This document shows positions 43,325 to 50,185 of a stretch of 64,000 nucleotides of DNA, one piece after another. The notes under the pieces are model-generated. The model saw nothing but the letters and a program-made list of their open reading frames with translations. It was not told the DNA's origin and made no database searches. This stretch comes from JAYEHL01 sp041653935 (GTDB lineage Bacteria; Chloroflexota; Dehalococcoidia; E44-bin15), in NCBI GenBank assembly GCA_041653935.1, contig JBAZEO010000004.1:1-64000 (forward strand), written 5' to 3'. Both the position numbers and the translations under genes were made by a program. Each line of letters begins with the position of its first letter. Positions within the stretch are counted from its first letter, which is position 1.

Positions 43325-43615
43325 CTATCGTTTATCGATAGAGAACCATGACGACTTCGTGTCTTTGCACTTACGACACACCGAAACGGTCGTCATACCG
43401 ATCTTACGGGTGTCCTTGGTAACGTCTCCACTATCCGATCTAATTATGTCCAAGGTCTCTACTTCCTCCCAAACGTGTAGGTGCTTGATCGTCCCGCACT
43501 TCCGGCAGATGAAATCACCGGATAGATCTTCTATCTCGAAGGCGTGGCGACACCTGACGGACAGGTAGGCATATGTGATGAAGAACGGGATGACAAGGGC
43601 TAAGACGTAAGGCAT
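43325..43615 (-). CDS. Membrane-anchored zinc-ribbon protein, 96 aa
   Basis: An N-terminal hydrophobic helix (VLALVIPFFITYAYLSV) is followed by FICRKCGTIKHLH and, 35 residues later, VSVCRKCKDT: two CxxC pairs, a zinc ribbon facing the cytoplasm if the N-terminus is out. It resembles other small CxxC proteins in this cluster. Function unknown. Confidence 0.6.
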   Translation of the reverse strand: MPYVLALVIPFFITYAYLSVRCRHAFEIEDLSGDFICRKCGTIKHLHVWEEVETLDIIRSDSGDVTKDTRKIGMTTVSVCRKCKDTKSSWFSIDKR

Positions 43616-43619
43616 ATGT

Positions 43620-43739
43620 TTAGGTTATCGACTTTTTTTGCTCCTTACCGAGTTTTTCACGTGTCCTGTCGGACGATGTGATCCTCCTCTTCCTCCTCCC
43701 CTTTGGTCCTAGTTCCTGGAAATCACGACTGGCTCTCAT
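43620..43739 (-). CDS. Possible 39-aa basic peptide
   Basis: ATG at 43,739 to TAA at 43,620-43,622, placed 4 bp before the next gene start. Very basic (GPKGRRKRRITSSDRTREKLGKEQKKS). It fills an otherwise empty gap, which favours it; short length and no homology argue against. Confidence 0.35.
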   Translation of the reverse strand: MRASRDFQELGPKGRRKRRITSSDRTREKLGKEQKKSIT

Positions 43740-43757
43740 AGGTGTGACGAAGGCATT

Positions 43758-44207
43758 TTAGTCAAGGGTACGGTTGGCTGCGGCGTTCCTCCTTAGCATC
43801 ATGGAGTGCCGTCTCGTGAGGTCCGCGAAGTTCTTGGCATCTTCGCTTGTCCTGAAGCAGAGGATGCTCCTGAACTTGGCCAGTGGGTCTGAGTCTGTCA
43901 AGTTGTGAACTAACATGACCACTTCTCCGCCTTCCTGGAAGCAAAAATATGTCTCAAACGGGGAAGGTTCGTAGCTCTTGGCCGTCATCAGCGCCCTGAC
44001 GTATTCGGCCTGGAGTTCCGCATCCTCCCTGTTATCGTATACCCCCAGGAACTTCCTCCTCTTGGCGATCTTCGCCCCGACGGCCGGGACATCGCATACT
44101 GCCCCCTGCCCGGTGACGATGAACACCTTCCCTGTTGGCTTGGGCTCATCAGGTACTTCCCTCAGCTCGTACCTCCTGCCGTCCAGCATAATGTAATTTC
44201 CTACCAT
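43758..44207 (-). CDS. Unknown protein, 149 aa
   Basis: The ATG at 44,207 (MVGNYIMLDGRRYEL) is taken; an in-frame ATG at 44,225 would add six residues. The protein has a beta-rich N-terminal part (KVFIVTGQGAVCDVPAVGAKI) and a helical part with ED-rich turns (GVYDNREDAELQAEYVRALM). No family is recognised. A long hairpin (44,264-44,333) lies just upstream. Confidence 0.6.
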   Translation of the reverse strand: MVGNYIMLDGRRYELREVPDEPKPTGKVFIVTGQGAVCDVPAVGAKIAKRRKFLGVYDNREDAELQAEYVRALMTAKSYEPSPFETYFCFQEGGEVVMLVHNLTDSDPLAKFRSILCFRTSEDAKNFADLTRRHSMMLRRNAAANRTLD

Positions 44208-44263
44208 GACGTTATTCCCACACATAGGGGTGGGGTTAGCATGAATTAGTTGATTTCTGCCCT

Positions 44264-44333
44264 GGCTGAGCGGTGAAAATGACCTAGAAAGACAGATACG
44301 TTAAGCGTTTTCGGTCACCTCCACCACTCAGCC
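44264..44333 (-). ncRNA. Long imperfect hairpin upstream of 149-aa gene
   Basis: GGCTGAG (44,264-44,270) pairs with CTCAGCC (44,327-44,333); inside, CGGTG pairs with CACC and TGACC with GGTCA, leaving AAAA/CCTC as internal loop, then GAAA with TTTTC. The seven-base end helix looks tRNA-like, but there is no T arm. It fills the 201-bp gap between two minus-strand genes that holds no ORF. Possible leader or processing element. Confidence 0.45.
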
Positions 44334-44426
44334 CCCATTACCCTCCACAAAGGCAATGGGAACCGGAGACACTAATATTTTTTCCTGGTCAAGTTTATGC
44401 GGTCGTTCCGGGACCGTCTGGTTTGG

Positions 44427-44792
44427 CTATTCCTTGACTACTGGGATACCTGCCAGACCTGCGGCCTCGAGAGCCTCATCATATCCCTCATCTCCCGGTC
44501 TTAGGATAGCGGAATCTGGGGAAAAAACCACTTCACCAACCTCGGCGCCAGCTTCGATGAGCTCGGTATCTTCTTCGGTAACTACATGGATGATACCGTC
44601 TTCTTTCGGAAAAGTCTCATCCACCACCTTCTTGGCGGCGGCGATCCAGTTGTTCCTTACCTTCTCTCCTACCTCGGAGAACGGCGGGATTTCCTTGCCG
44701 TCCCATGTCTTGCCTCCAGCCTCCTCGTTGTAGGCACTGAAGGCCTTTTCCGCAAGGTCGGCGTAATCGTTGGCGTCTTTTTCCGTGATCAT
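44427..44792 (-). CDS. Conserved phage protein with AYN...GG.TWDG motif, 121 aa
   Basis: Residues 19-57 (AYNEEAGGKTWDGKEIPPF, VRNNWIAAAKKVV) match a short motif I recall from many phage and plasmid proteins: AYNxxxGGxxxxGxxIPxWxxLxxxVxxxWxAAA. Its role is unknown. The rest is acidic with an Asp/Glu/Gly-rich C-terminus. It is the first protein gene downstream of the tRNA block on the minus strand. Confidence 0.65.
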   Translation of the reverse strand: MITEKDANDYADLAEKAFSAYNEEAGGKTWDGKEIPPFSEVGEKVRNNWIAAAKKVVDETFPKEDGIIHVVTEEDTELIEAGAEVGEVVFSPDSAILRPGDEGYDEALEAAGLAGIPVVKE

Positions 44793-44819
44793 AATGCTCG
44801 TTTAGTTGAATTTTCTTGG

Positions 44820-44891
44820 AGGCCGATACTGGAATCGAACCAGTTTAGGGCGCTTTGCAGGCGCTTAGCTTGACCATTCACTCAATCGGCC
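44820..44891 (-). tRNA. tRNA-Cys (GCA)
   Basis: Minus strand: acceptor GGCCGAT/ATCGGCC, T arm ACTGG-TTCGATT-CCAGT, anticodon loop CTGCAAA with anticodon GCA. The top pair of the anticodon stem is an A-C mismatch. CCA is not encoded. Confidence 0.85.
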
Positions 44892-44892
44892 A

Positions 44893-44968
44893 TGGTGGGA
44901 AGCGAGAGGGTCGAACTCTCCCTGAAGGTTCCACAAACCTCCGTGCAAACCGCTACACTAGAATCCCC
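44893..44968 (-). tRNA. tRNA-His (GTG)
   Basis: Anticodon stem GAGGT/ACCTT with loop TTGTGGA, anticodon GTG. T arm AGAG-TTCGACC-CTCT. Acceptor GGGGATT/GCTTCCC has one mismatch. An encoded CCA follows at 44,893-44,895, two bases before the tRNA-Cys 5' end. Confidence 0.82.
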
Positions 44969-44985
44969 ATGACTTGTACATTGAC

Positions 44986-45071
44986 TGGCGGAGGGCGTGG
45001 GACTCGAACCCACAAGCGCTTTCGCGCGACGGTTTTCAAGACCGTTTCAATAACCATTCTGACAACCCTCC
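44986..45071 (-). tRNA. tRNA-Ser (TGA)
   Basis: Acceptor GGAGGGT/GCCCTCC, anticodon loop CTTGAAA (TGA), a long variable arm CGCGCGAAAGCGC as expected for Ser, T loop TTCGAGT, discriminator G and encoded CCA. Confidence 0.92.
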
Positions 45072-45075
45072 GTAT

Positions 45076-45150
45076 TGGGCCCGGGGGCGGGAGTCGAACC
45101 CGCTACCTGAAGCTTATGAGGCTTCCGAGATGCCGTTTCTCTACCCCGGG
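45076..45150 (-). tRNA. tRNA-Met (CAT)
   Basis: Acceptor CCCGGGG/CCCCGGG, anticodon stem GAAGC/GCTTC with loop CTCATAA (CAT), T arm GCGGG-TTCGACT-CCCGC, encoded CCA. The C1-G72 pair and lack of three G-C pairs in the anticodon stem argue against initiator; an Ile2 (lysidine) tRNA cannot be excluded. Confidence 0.88.
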
Positions 45151-45194
45151 AAGATGTACCTTCAATCCGACACCGAAGATACCAAGAGTGTTGC

Positions 45195-45440
45195 CTACCA
45201 ATTTATTATGTCCCAGTGGTAGGAGGAAGTATACTTGTTAGCCATACCTCCGTTGTAGACCTCACTGGAACGTCGTAGCTTCCTGCGTGCCGCTTCCTTG
45301 GCTGTCTGTGACCTTCCTGTAACGCTACTGGAAAAGTTATGCCTCCAGTCTTTCCTTGTCGGCTTTTCCTTTGTCCACCTCCGACGCGGGAAATTTTGCC
45401 ATTTCCTCTTCTTGTTGAAGTCTATCTCTATGAACCCCAT
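45195..45440 (-). CDS. Small basic protein between tRNA genes, 81 aa
   Basis: ATG at 45,440 (MGFIEIDFNKKRKW). Rich in Arg, Lys and Trp (NFPRRRWTKEKPTRKDW), so probably nucleic-acid binding; no family is recognised. A perfect 8-bp hairpin (45,442-45,465) touches the start codon. It lies between tRNA-Met and the tRNA-Tyr-like element. Overlapping reading at 45,337-45,624 is judged a shadow. Confidence 0.4.
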   Translation of the reverse strand: MGFIEIDFNKKRKWQNFPRRRWTKEKPTRKDWRHNFSSSVTGRSQTAKEAARRKLRRSSEVYNGGMANKYTSSYHWDIINW

Positions 45441-45441
45441 G

Positions 45442-45465
45442 GTAATGGGTGGTTAGGCCCATTAC
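45442..45465 (-). promoter_or_regulatory. Hairpin abutting start codon
   Basis: GTAATGGG-8 bases-CCCATTAC, perfect 8-bp arms, ends one base before the ATG of the 81-aa gene. In RNA it would fold next to the ribosome-binding region and could control translation. Confidence 0.4.
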
Positions 45466-45507
45466 ATATCCGCTGCGCTTAAGTTTTTCATGTGGTTTGT
45501 CGTTTAT

Positions 45508-45594
45508 GGTGCGTCGCCCAGGTAATGCTCCTGACCAGCCTTGAGGCAGCGGATTTACAGTCCGCCCCGCGTCTTTAGCGGAATACCGACGCAC
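45508..45594 (-). tRNA. tRNA-Tyr-like element (GTA) with abnormal D and T arms
   Basis: Acceptor GTGCGTC/GACGCAC is perfect, the anticodon arm GCGGA-CTGTAAA-TCCGC gives anticodon GTA (Tyr), and a class II variable arm GCC-TCAA-GGC is present. But the T loop is AGCATTA and not TTCGANY, the T stem is shifted two bases from the acceptor, and the D stem (CCGC/GCGG) starts six bases after the acceptor with a loop (TAAAGAC) lacking GG. CCA is not clear. It may be a degenerate tRNA, an odd functional one, or a tRNA-like domain of a larger RNA. Confidence 0.55.
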
Positions 45595-45612
45595 GTTGCT
45601 TATCTGGCCGCC

Positions 45613-45745
45613 GCCGCTGGACACTGGCTTAACCGCTTGACTCCTTTATCACGGCCGGCTCTATGGGTCTTGCGATCCTAGTCACGTGACCGCTTCTGCC
45701 CGGGCTGGCGGTAAGGCGACTTGACGCGAGCCAATGTCCAACGGC
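45613..45745 (-). ncRNA. Large structured RNA candidate closed by a 17-bp helix
   Basis: GCCGCTGGACACTGGCT (45,613-45,629) pairs along all 17 bases with AGCCAATGTCCAACGGC (45,729-45,745), two of the pairs being G-U. The 99 enclosed bases are GC-rich with ACCGC/GCGGT, GCCCGGGC and the palindrome GTCACGTGAC. No ORF is present in the 217-bp gap (45,595-45,811). It lies 18 bp 5' of the tRNA-Tyr-like element in minus orientation. G-U pairs that keep a helix favour RNA function. Confidence 0.55.
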
Positions 45746-45811
45746 GACGGATACGGAATCACGTTGACTCCGCAGCTGCCTGCTCCTAACTCCTCCTAAT
45801 CATACCACACT

Positions 45812-46288
45812 TCACTTTTCGAGGATGTGGATAACCTTCTCTACTATTTCCTCGGTGAGGCCAACCATATGATTGACTATCACCTTATTGTTGGCCTGTT
45901 CGGGTAGGAACTCATCGAAATCGTCAATGATTACGTACCCCTCAACCGGGTCATGCTTCTCCAGCCAGTCCCGGATCTCGTACCCTCGCTCCAGTCTGTT
46001 GACTCTGGCAAGGTTGACCTCGTGATCAGGAAGGTCCAGCTTGTGGAATGACTCAGTTCGGCCAAGGAAATTGAACACCAGCCCATTCGCCTTCAACACG
46101 TCCTCCCAGTTTTTCATGTGCCTCCAGTCAGACGAGAGTACGAAGCGGTATCCATTGATCTCCGCCATCCTGTTGATCAGGAAGACCTTGTACGGATCAG
46201 TAGCCAGGAGATACCCCTTCTTTGACGTCCTGGTTGGTGTCATCTGGGTGTTCAGGACGCCGTCGATGTCGAGGAATATTACTTTCAC
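45812..46288 (-). CDS. HAD-superfamily phosphatase (RNA-repair-associated type)
   Basis: A 158-residue HAD protein with FLDIDGVL (Asp7, Asp9 nucleophile motif), FVLSSDWR and YVIIDDFDEF. The 'LDxDGVLN...SSDWR...DD' pattern is that of HAD domains I know as 'HAD domain in Swiss Army Knife RNA repair proteins', often free-standing in phages. It could remove 3'-phosphates from cut RNA. GTG start. The tRNA genes are directly downstream and an RlaP-type nucleotidyltransferase is 3.2 kb upstream, which supports an RNA-repair role but does not prove it. Confidence 0.75.
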   Translation of the reverse strand: MKVIFLDIDGVLNTQMTPTRTSKKGYLLATDPYKVFLINRMAEINGYRFVLSSDWRHMKNWEDVLKANGLVFNFLGRTESFHKLDLPDHEVNLARVNRLERGYEIRDWLEKHDPVEGYVIIDDFDEFLPEQANNKVIVNHMVGLTEEIVEKVIHILEK

Positions 46289-46355
46289 ATTTTATATCTC
46301 TTGTTTACACCCCAATCTTTAGCTTGCTCAACATGGTAATGTCTCTTTCCATGGG

Positions 46356-47177
46356 TTATTTGGTGGTGGTGAGGTTTAGGAAGGGAAGGGTGGAGCCAGG
46401 GATCATCTGCACTGGGAGAATGCCGTTCCACTTGGTGATGGCCTGAAGCTGGACATAATTTTCCCCGCCTTGCTGCTGGATGGCCTCTGCCTGGATCTTG
46501 ATGGCTCTTGCCTCAGCTTCGGCCTGGGCTACCCTCTGTTCTGCTTCCATCTGCACCTTGACGAGGACGTTCTTGGCCTTCTCGGCATCCTGCTGGGCTA
46601 CTTGCTTGGACTCGATTGCTTTCTCGTACTCATCGGAGAAGTCCTCATTGACCAGTGAATAGTTCGTCACGGTGAACAGTTCTTTCGGTATCTTTTCCAT
46701 GAAGGCGAACTCGATCTGTGACTGTGCCTCTGAACGCTTGGAGATGAGTTCCTCAGCCGTGAACCTAGCGATGGTGGTCTTGACGCTGGTCTCCAGAATC
46801 GGAACAAGGACACGGTCTTCATAGTCCAGGCCAAGCTGCTTATACAAGTCTCCGACGGCGCTTGGGTTGAGGTTATAGTTGACAGCTGAATGGATAGTGA
46901 CTAACTGGAGGTCTTTTGAGTATGACTTGGACTCATTCACCTCAAGCTTTTGGGTCCGGATGTTGTACTTTACCACTCTCTGCATCACCGGAACCTTCAC
47001 GTGCAGGCCAGGCTGGACGACCTGCTCCCCGACCTTCCCCCAAGTCAGCACGAGGCCGCGCTCGGAGGAGTCGATCTTGTAGAACGGGTTGAAGACGAAC
47101 AGGATGATCAGGCCGACGATAGCCGCAATCAAACCGAGTATCACCTTGGCCTCGACCGGTATTTCCTTTAAGGTCAT
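46356..47177 (-). CDS. SPFH/prohibitin-family membrane protein
   Basis: A 273-residue protein with one N-terminal membrane helix (residues ~11-31, KVILGLIAAIVGLIILFVF), then an SPFH domain (SSERGLVLTWGKVGEQVVQPGLHVKVP, ITHSAVNYNLNP-like strands) and the Ala/Glu-rich coiled coil AEAEARAIKIQAEA. Bacterial relatives (HflC, HflK, QmcA) form rings that wall off membrane patches and control FtsH. A phage copy may stabilise, sequester or replace a host complex. It follows the prepilin-like gene by 15 bp. Confidence 0.85.
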   Translation of the reverse strand: MTLKEIPVEAKVILGLIAAIVGLIILFVFNPFYKIDSSERGLVLTWGKVGEQVVQPGLHVKVPVMQRVVKYNIRTQKLEVNESKSYSKDLQLVTIHSAVNYNLNPSAVGDLYKQLGLDYEDRVLVPILETSVKTTIARFTAEELISKRSEAQSQIEFAFMEKIPKELFTVTNYSLVNEDFSDEYEKAIESKQVAQQDAEKAKNVLVKVQMEAEQRVAQAEAEARAIKIQAEAIQQQGGENYVQLQAITKWNGILPVQMIPGSTLPFLNLTTTK

Positions 47178-47192
47178 GTCTTTTGTCTTAGG

Positions 47193-47396
47193 TTAGTTAT
47201 TATCCTCTTTCCATGCCTCATACTTGTCGGAGCACCTGTCGTAACCGCGCTCATCCTCGCCTGTCTTGATGCCTCGCTTAGCGCACCATGCCGTCATCTT
47301 TGCGGAGTTGAAGGCAAATACGACTGTAGTGGAGAGCAAGCCGATGATAGCGATCACGATCAAGAGCTCGATCAAAGTGAAGCCTTTGTTCCTCAT
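47193..47396 (-). CDS. Type IV prepilin-like protein, 67 aa
   Basis: ATG at 47,396, 4 bp after the upstream stop; earlier in-frame starts lie inside the neighbouring gene. The protein begins MRNKG/FTLIELLIVIAIIGLLS: a full prepilin-peptidase site (Gly-Phe, Glu at +5) and hydrophobic N-helix. The remaining ~40 residues include NSAK and two cysteines in WCAKRG and YDRCSD that could form a disulfide. It is shorter than normal pilins. It could join, cap or jam host type IV pili; the following gene is SPFH. Not a known phage structural part. Confidence 0.8.
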   Translation of the reverse strand: MRNKGFTLIELLIVIAIIGLLSTTVVFAFNSAKMTAWCAKRGIKTGEDERGYDRCSDKYEAWKEDNN

Positions 47397-47400
47397 AGCG

Positions 47401-47829
47401 TTATTTCTTTTTCCGTTCCTCCTCATCCATCAGTGGTTTGGCTACTTCCTGGTAGAACTTTTCAGCAGTCTCCTTGTTGGAGAACAGCCAATCAATGAAG
47501 GTGTCTCTCCCCTCGTCAGTGAGGAGCTCCTCTCCATCGATTATGTCGAGCTTCCGGAAAGTCTTGTATGGTTCCTTCGCGAGCAGCTGTTTGAACGTCT
47601 TCCTTATGGACATAATAGTCTTGTTTATTGGGTTAGCATCCTTGTCGATGTTCTTTCCTTCCTCTCCCACTATTTCCAATGCTCTTTTGGCGCAGCGACC
47701 GCAGATTACAGCTGCTGTCTCTCCAGTGGAGACTGGCATCATGATGTCGGAGGCGACTAGACTTACCTTGTGGCCAAAGGTCCCACAGAAGTCGCATTTT
47801 CCTCGAGAGCCGGTGTCGGACAGCCTCAT
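47401..47829 (-). CDS. Zinc-binding domain protein, 142 aa
   Basis: The N-terminal CDFCGTFGHKVSLVAS...VICGRCAKRALEIV resembles the ClpX-type or related C4 zinc domain (two CxxC pairs 31 apart). The C-terminal ~80 residues are helical and charged. Its ATG overlaps the previous stop (ATGA), so it is coupled to the 298-aa gene. An adaptor or substrate-recognition role is possible. Confidence 0.6.
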   Translation of the reverse strand: MRLSDTGSRGKCDFCGTFGHKVSLVASDIMMPVSTGETAAVICGRCAKRALEIVGEEGKNIDKDANPINKTIMSIRKTFKQLLAKEPYKTFRKLDIIDGEELLTDEGRDTFIDWLFSNKETAEKFYQEVAKPLMDEEERKKK

Positions 47830-48722
47830 AAACCGATGACCCTCCTTAGCCTGGTTGCGAGGCCCTCCTTGGACTTCGACTCCTTTCTCTCAACCCTCTC
47901 CCCTTCCGCGATGCCCTTGACCAGCTCGCTCCACGTCAGGTCGCACTTCTCGTCGATCCAGTCGGCGATGAACCACATTCGGTCACTGCCGTCATGAACT
48001 CCGAACAGTATCGGGTCCTTCTTTCCGACGCTCCTTTGGGCTTGGTCCTGGGTGGCTCCTGCCTTGATCGCTTCCTTCTCCGAGGTGCAGTGCATGATCA
48101 CGAACCCATCGAAGAACGGCTCCGCCTCCACCTTGGCGCTGTAGACGTCATCGGGCACGTCCCTCAGGTACTCGCCGTACTCGCAGATGCCGATCTTCCC
48201 GTCCTTGACGTACTTGAAGAACTTGGCGACCTTACCCAATTCAAGATAGTCCTCATAACCTCCAGCGACAGCGGCGATCTCCTTCAGCCGGAGCTTGGTC
48301 TCGTTAGCCAGCGCCTTTGATTGCGTCTTGAGTCCCTTTACGGTAAGTGCGTTTTCAGCATCCCCGAACTTCTTGGCCTCTTCCCTCATTGCGTCAAGCC
48401 CTTCCTTCCCGACCTTCTCGGCCAAACGCTTTGACACCTTGAAGATTATCTCATGCCCCAGTGGCTTGGCTGGTTGTTTTTTGTTGGGTGCTTTGACGGG
48501 GACCGAGTTGCCCGTGAGGCTGTTCGTGAAGGAGGCACTTTCAAAGGTGATCCAGTCGAGGCTAGTGTCAATTCCACGACTAACGAAGGGGACCTCAATG
48601 TTGGCTTCTCTCGTCTTCATGTCAATTGCGACGAACTCCCTAAGGCGAAAAGCGTACTCATTGGCGTGCCACCTCTTCTTGAACTCATCCGGTCGGTAGG
48701 ACTTCCTGATGTTTTTTTCCAT
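47826..48722 (-). CDS. Unknown protein, 298 aa
   Basis: No family is securely recognised. The C-terminal part, KKDPILFGVHDGSDRMWFIADWIDEKCDLTWSELV, reads like a conserved small module that I have seen in phage and bacterial hypotheticals. The middle is helical (KVSKRLAEKVGKEGLDAMREEAKKFG). No signal peptide. It starts the zinc-domain/prepilin/SPFH set. Confidence 0.6.
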   Translation of the reverse strand: MEKNIRKSYRPDEFKKRWHANEYAFRLREFVAIDMKTREANIEVPFVSRGIDTSLDWITFESASFTNSLTGNSVPVKAPNKKQPAKPLGHEIIFKVSKRLAEKVGKEGLDAMREEAKKFGDAENALTVKGLKTQSKALANETKLRLKEIAAVAGGYEDYLELGKVAKFFKYVKDGKIGICEYGEYLRDVPDDVYSAKVEAEPFFDGFVIMHCTSEKEAIKAGATQDQAQRSVGKKDPILFGVHDGSDRMWFIADWIDEKCDLTWSELVKGIAEGERVERKESKSKEGLATRLRRVIGL

Positions 48723-48726
48723 ATCG

Positions 48727-48810
48727 TTAGATTGAATTGCATGTTATTCCAGCTACCTCGCACAGTTCCGTGAATGATCTCTGGATCTCACTGGTGAAAA
48801 TTTCCGTCAT
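48727..48810 (-). CDS. Possible 27-aa peptide
   Basis: ATG at 48,810 to TAA at 48,727-48,729, located precisely in the gap between two genes (MTEIFTSEIQRSFTELCEVA). No other support. Confidence 0.25.
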   Translation of the reverse strand: MTEIFTSEIQRSFTELCEVAGITCNSI

Positions 48811-48822
48811 ACTATTGGCGTC

Positions 48823-49014
48823 TCATTTAGTCGTTATGATCTTCAAGTAGTCTTGTAAGCACCTCATCGCGCAGGAATGGATCAACTTCCCCCGTAATTC
48901 TATGTCGAAGTTCCCCTTGCACCTGTTCCCGCACCCGCAACAGTCGTATGGGTAATCGGTCCTTGGGAACAGCCTGTCATTCGCCTCCTCCCGTTCCTTC
49001 TTGCTGTCGATCAT
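48823..49014 (-). CDS. Cys-rich small protein, 63 aa
   Basis: Has YDCCGCGNRCKGNF and HSCAMRCL, six cysteines in two clusters that could bind zinc. The ATG overlaps the previous stop (ATGA at 49,011-49,014). Similar in style to many tiny zinc proteins in this cluster. Unknown function. Confidence 0.55.
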   Translation of the reverse strand: MIDSKKEREEANDRLFPRTDYPYDCCGCGNRCKGNFDIELRGKLIHSCAMRCLQDYLKIITTK

Positions 49015-49214
49015 AAGATCCTAGAAGTTCCCGTCAGCTCCGGGCAGTCCCAACCGCGAGCCTTCGCCTCCGCTATTATGGCCCTGGATACGTAACCGTC
49101 CTTGATGATGTCCCTGAGGTGGTCGTCCGACAGGTCCCTCATCTTGGTCTTCCTGCCGTCCAGTGATCCCCAGAGGGAGTCGCGAAGGTCTATGGTCTCC
49201 TTTTTCTTCTCCAT
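49011..49214 (-). CDS. Small charged protein, 67 aa
   Basis: A Lys/Asp-rich helical protein (MRDLSDDHLRDIIKDGYVSRAIIAEAKARGWD). No family is recognised. Coupled to the next gene by an ATGA overlap. Confidence 0.5.
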   Translation of the reverse strand: MEKKKETIDLRDSLWGSLDGRKTKMRDLSDDHLRDIIKDGYVSRAIIAEAKARGWDCPELTGTSRIL

Positions 49215-49218
49215 GTTA

Positions 49219-49500
49219 TTAGGAAGTTATCACTACGTCCAGCCCTAACCTCTCGCAAGCCTCTTCCAGTTCCTCCCGTGACCCGAAATCTGAGAACACG
49301 ACGCAAGAGTACTGGTCCGGCTTCCCCGCATAGCTCATGTCGATCGTGTAGGCCAAGCCGAACTCATCATTCTCCCTGTCGACAACCCCGATCAGCGTCT
49401 GCCTCCTGTGGGTTACCCGATCGCTTCCGTAGTCCCCATGGCAGTCCGACATGAACGGGACCCTGAAGACGATCTCATCCCCCTCCTTGGTGATTTTCAT
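49219..49500 (-). CDS. Unknown beta-rich protein, 93 aa
   Basis: Strand-rich, acidic protein (EIVFRVPFMSDCHGDYG, IGVVDRENDEFGLAYTIDMSY) with a helical end. No motif is recognised. Packed 4 bp before the previous and 7 bp after the next gene. Confidence 0.55.
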   Translation of the reverse strand: MKITKEGDEIVFRVPFMSDCHGDYGSDRVTHRRQTLIGVVDRENDEFGLAYTIDMSYAGKPDQYSCVVFSDFGSREELEEACERLGLDVVITS

Positions 49501-49507
49501 ATTTGTT

Positions 49508-50185
49508 TTACCAGTTATCCTTCCGTACCTTCAGAAGGAATGAGTTTACGGATTCCATGTCGCATTTCTTGTCCTTGTCGGGGAACCTGTCGTAGGCTCC
49601 TTCAACTAGGTTACGGTAGTGGGATGCCATTGTGGTCACTTCCCCAACCATTTCCGGGGTTACTTCCTTGGCGTTCTTCCATTTTAGCAGCTTCTTCCTC
49701 AGCTCTTCGTCGTCCACCAGGATTTTTAGTTCTCCGGTTTCCAGGAGGACCTTGCACTGCCACAGAGCTCTCACATCCTCCACCGAGTACTTCTGAACCC
49801 TGTCGTCGTGCCGGTCCATGAACTTCTTCTCCTGGTTCTTGGAATAGCCCATGAATGCGTCCATGACCCTCTTCGGCTCCCAAATGACGGGGAACAGGGA
49901 CCGGAGTTCCATGCCAAGTTCCGTCGTCTCGTCCTCCTTGACCGGCGAACACATGACCTCAAGGATCGCCGGGTTGCACTTGGTGGCGAGATAGAGGAAC
50001 CTCCCCAGCTCGTACTGCGTGTCGTCCTCCTTTCCTTCCACCCACGAAGTGTCCCTGGCGCTGCTGTTGAGCTTGAGGATCTCGGAGGTCGGCTCGATGA
50101 ACACTCCCCTCCAGTCGAAGTCAGAGTCCTCCCGGTTCAGCCCGTGAGCCCTGCTTCCCACAAGCGTCTTCAGTATCGTTTTCAT
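49508..50185 (-). CDS. RlaP-type nucleotidyltransferase (pol beta superfamily)
   Basis: The ATG at 50,185 overlaps the HicB-like gene's TGA (ATGA) and gives MKTILKTLVGSRAHGLNREDSDFD: the Gly10-Ser11 and Asp22-x-Asp24 signature of pol beta nucleotidyltransferases. The following DWRGVFIEP and helical C-terminus fit the 'RNA repair pathway DNA polymerase beta family' (RlaP). These are often phage-encoded and linked to RNA repair by genomic context. Length 225 aa is typical. A HAD RNA-repair-type phosphatase lies 3.2 kb downstream. Confidence 0.78.
   Translation of the reverse strand: MKTILKTLVGSRAHGLNREDSDFDWRGVFIEPTSEILKLNSSARDTSWVEGKEDDTQYELGRFLYLATKCNPAILEVMCSPVKEDETTELGMELRSLFPVIWEPKRVMDAFMGYSKNQEKKFMDRHDDRVQKYSVEDVRALWQCKVLLETGELKILVDDEELRKKLLKWKNAKEVTPEMVGEVTTMASHYRNLVEGAYDRFPDKDKKCDMESVNSFLLKVRKDNW

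Noticed and set aside
44264..44333. tRNA gene
   Set aside because: Seven-base end helix but no T arm, D arm or anticodon loop.
45655..45700. Hammerhead or other known self-cleaving ribozyme
   Set aside because: No CUGAUGA/GAAA core or other ribozyme signature could be found by eye.
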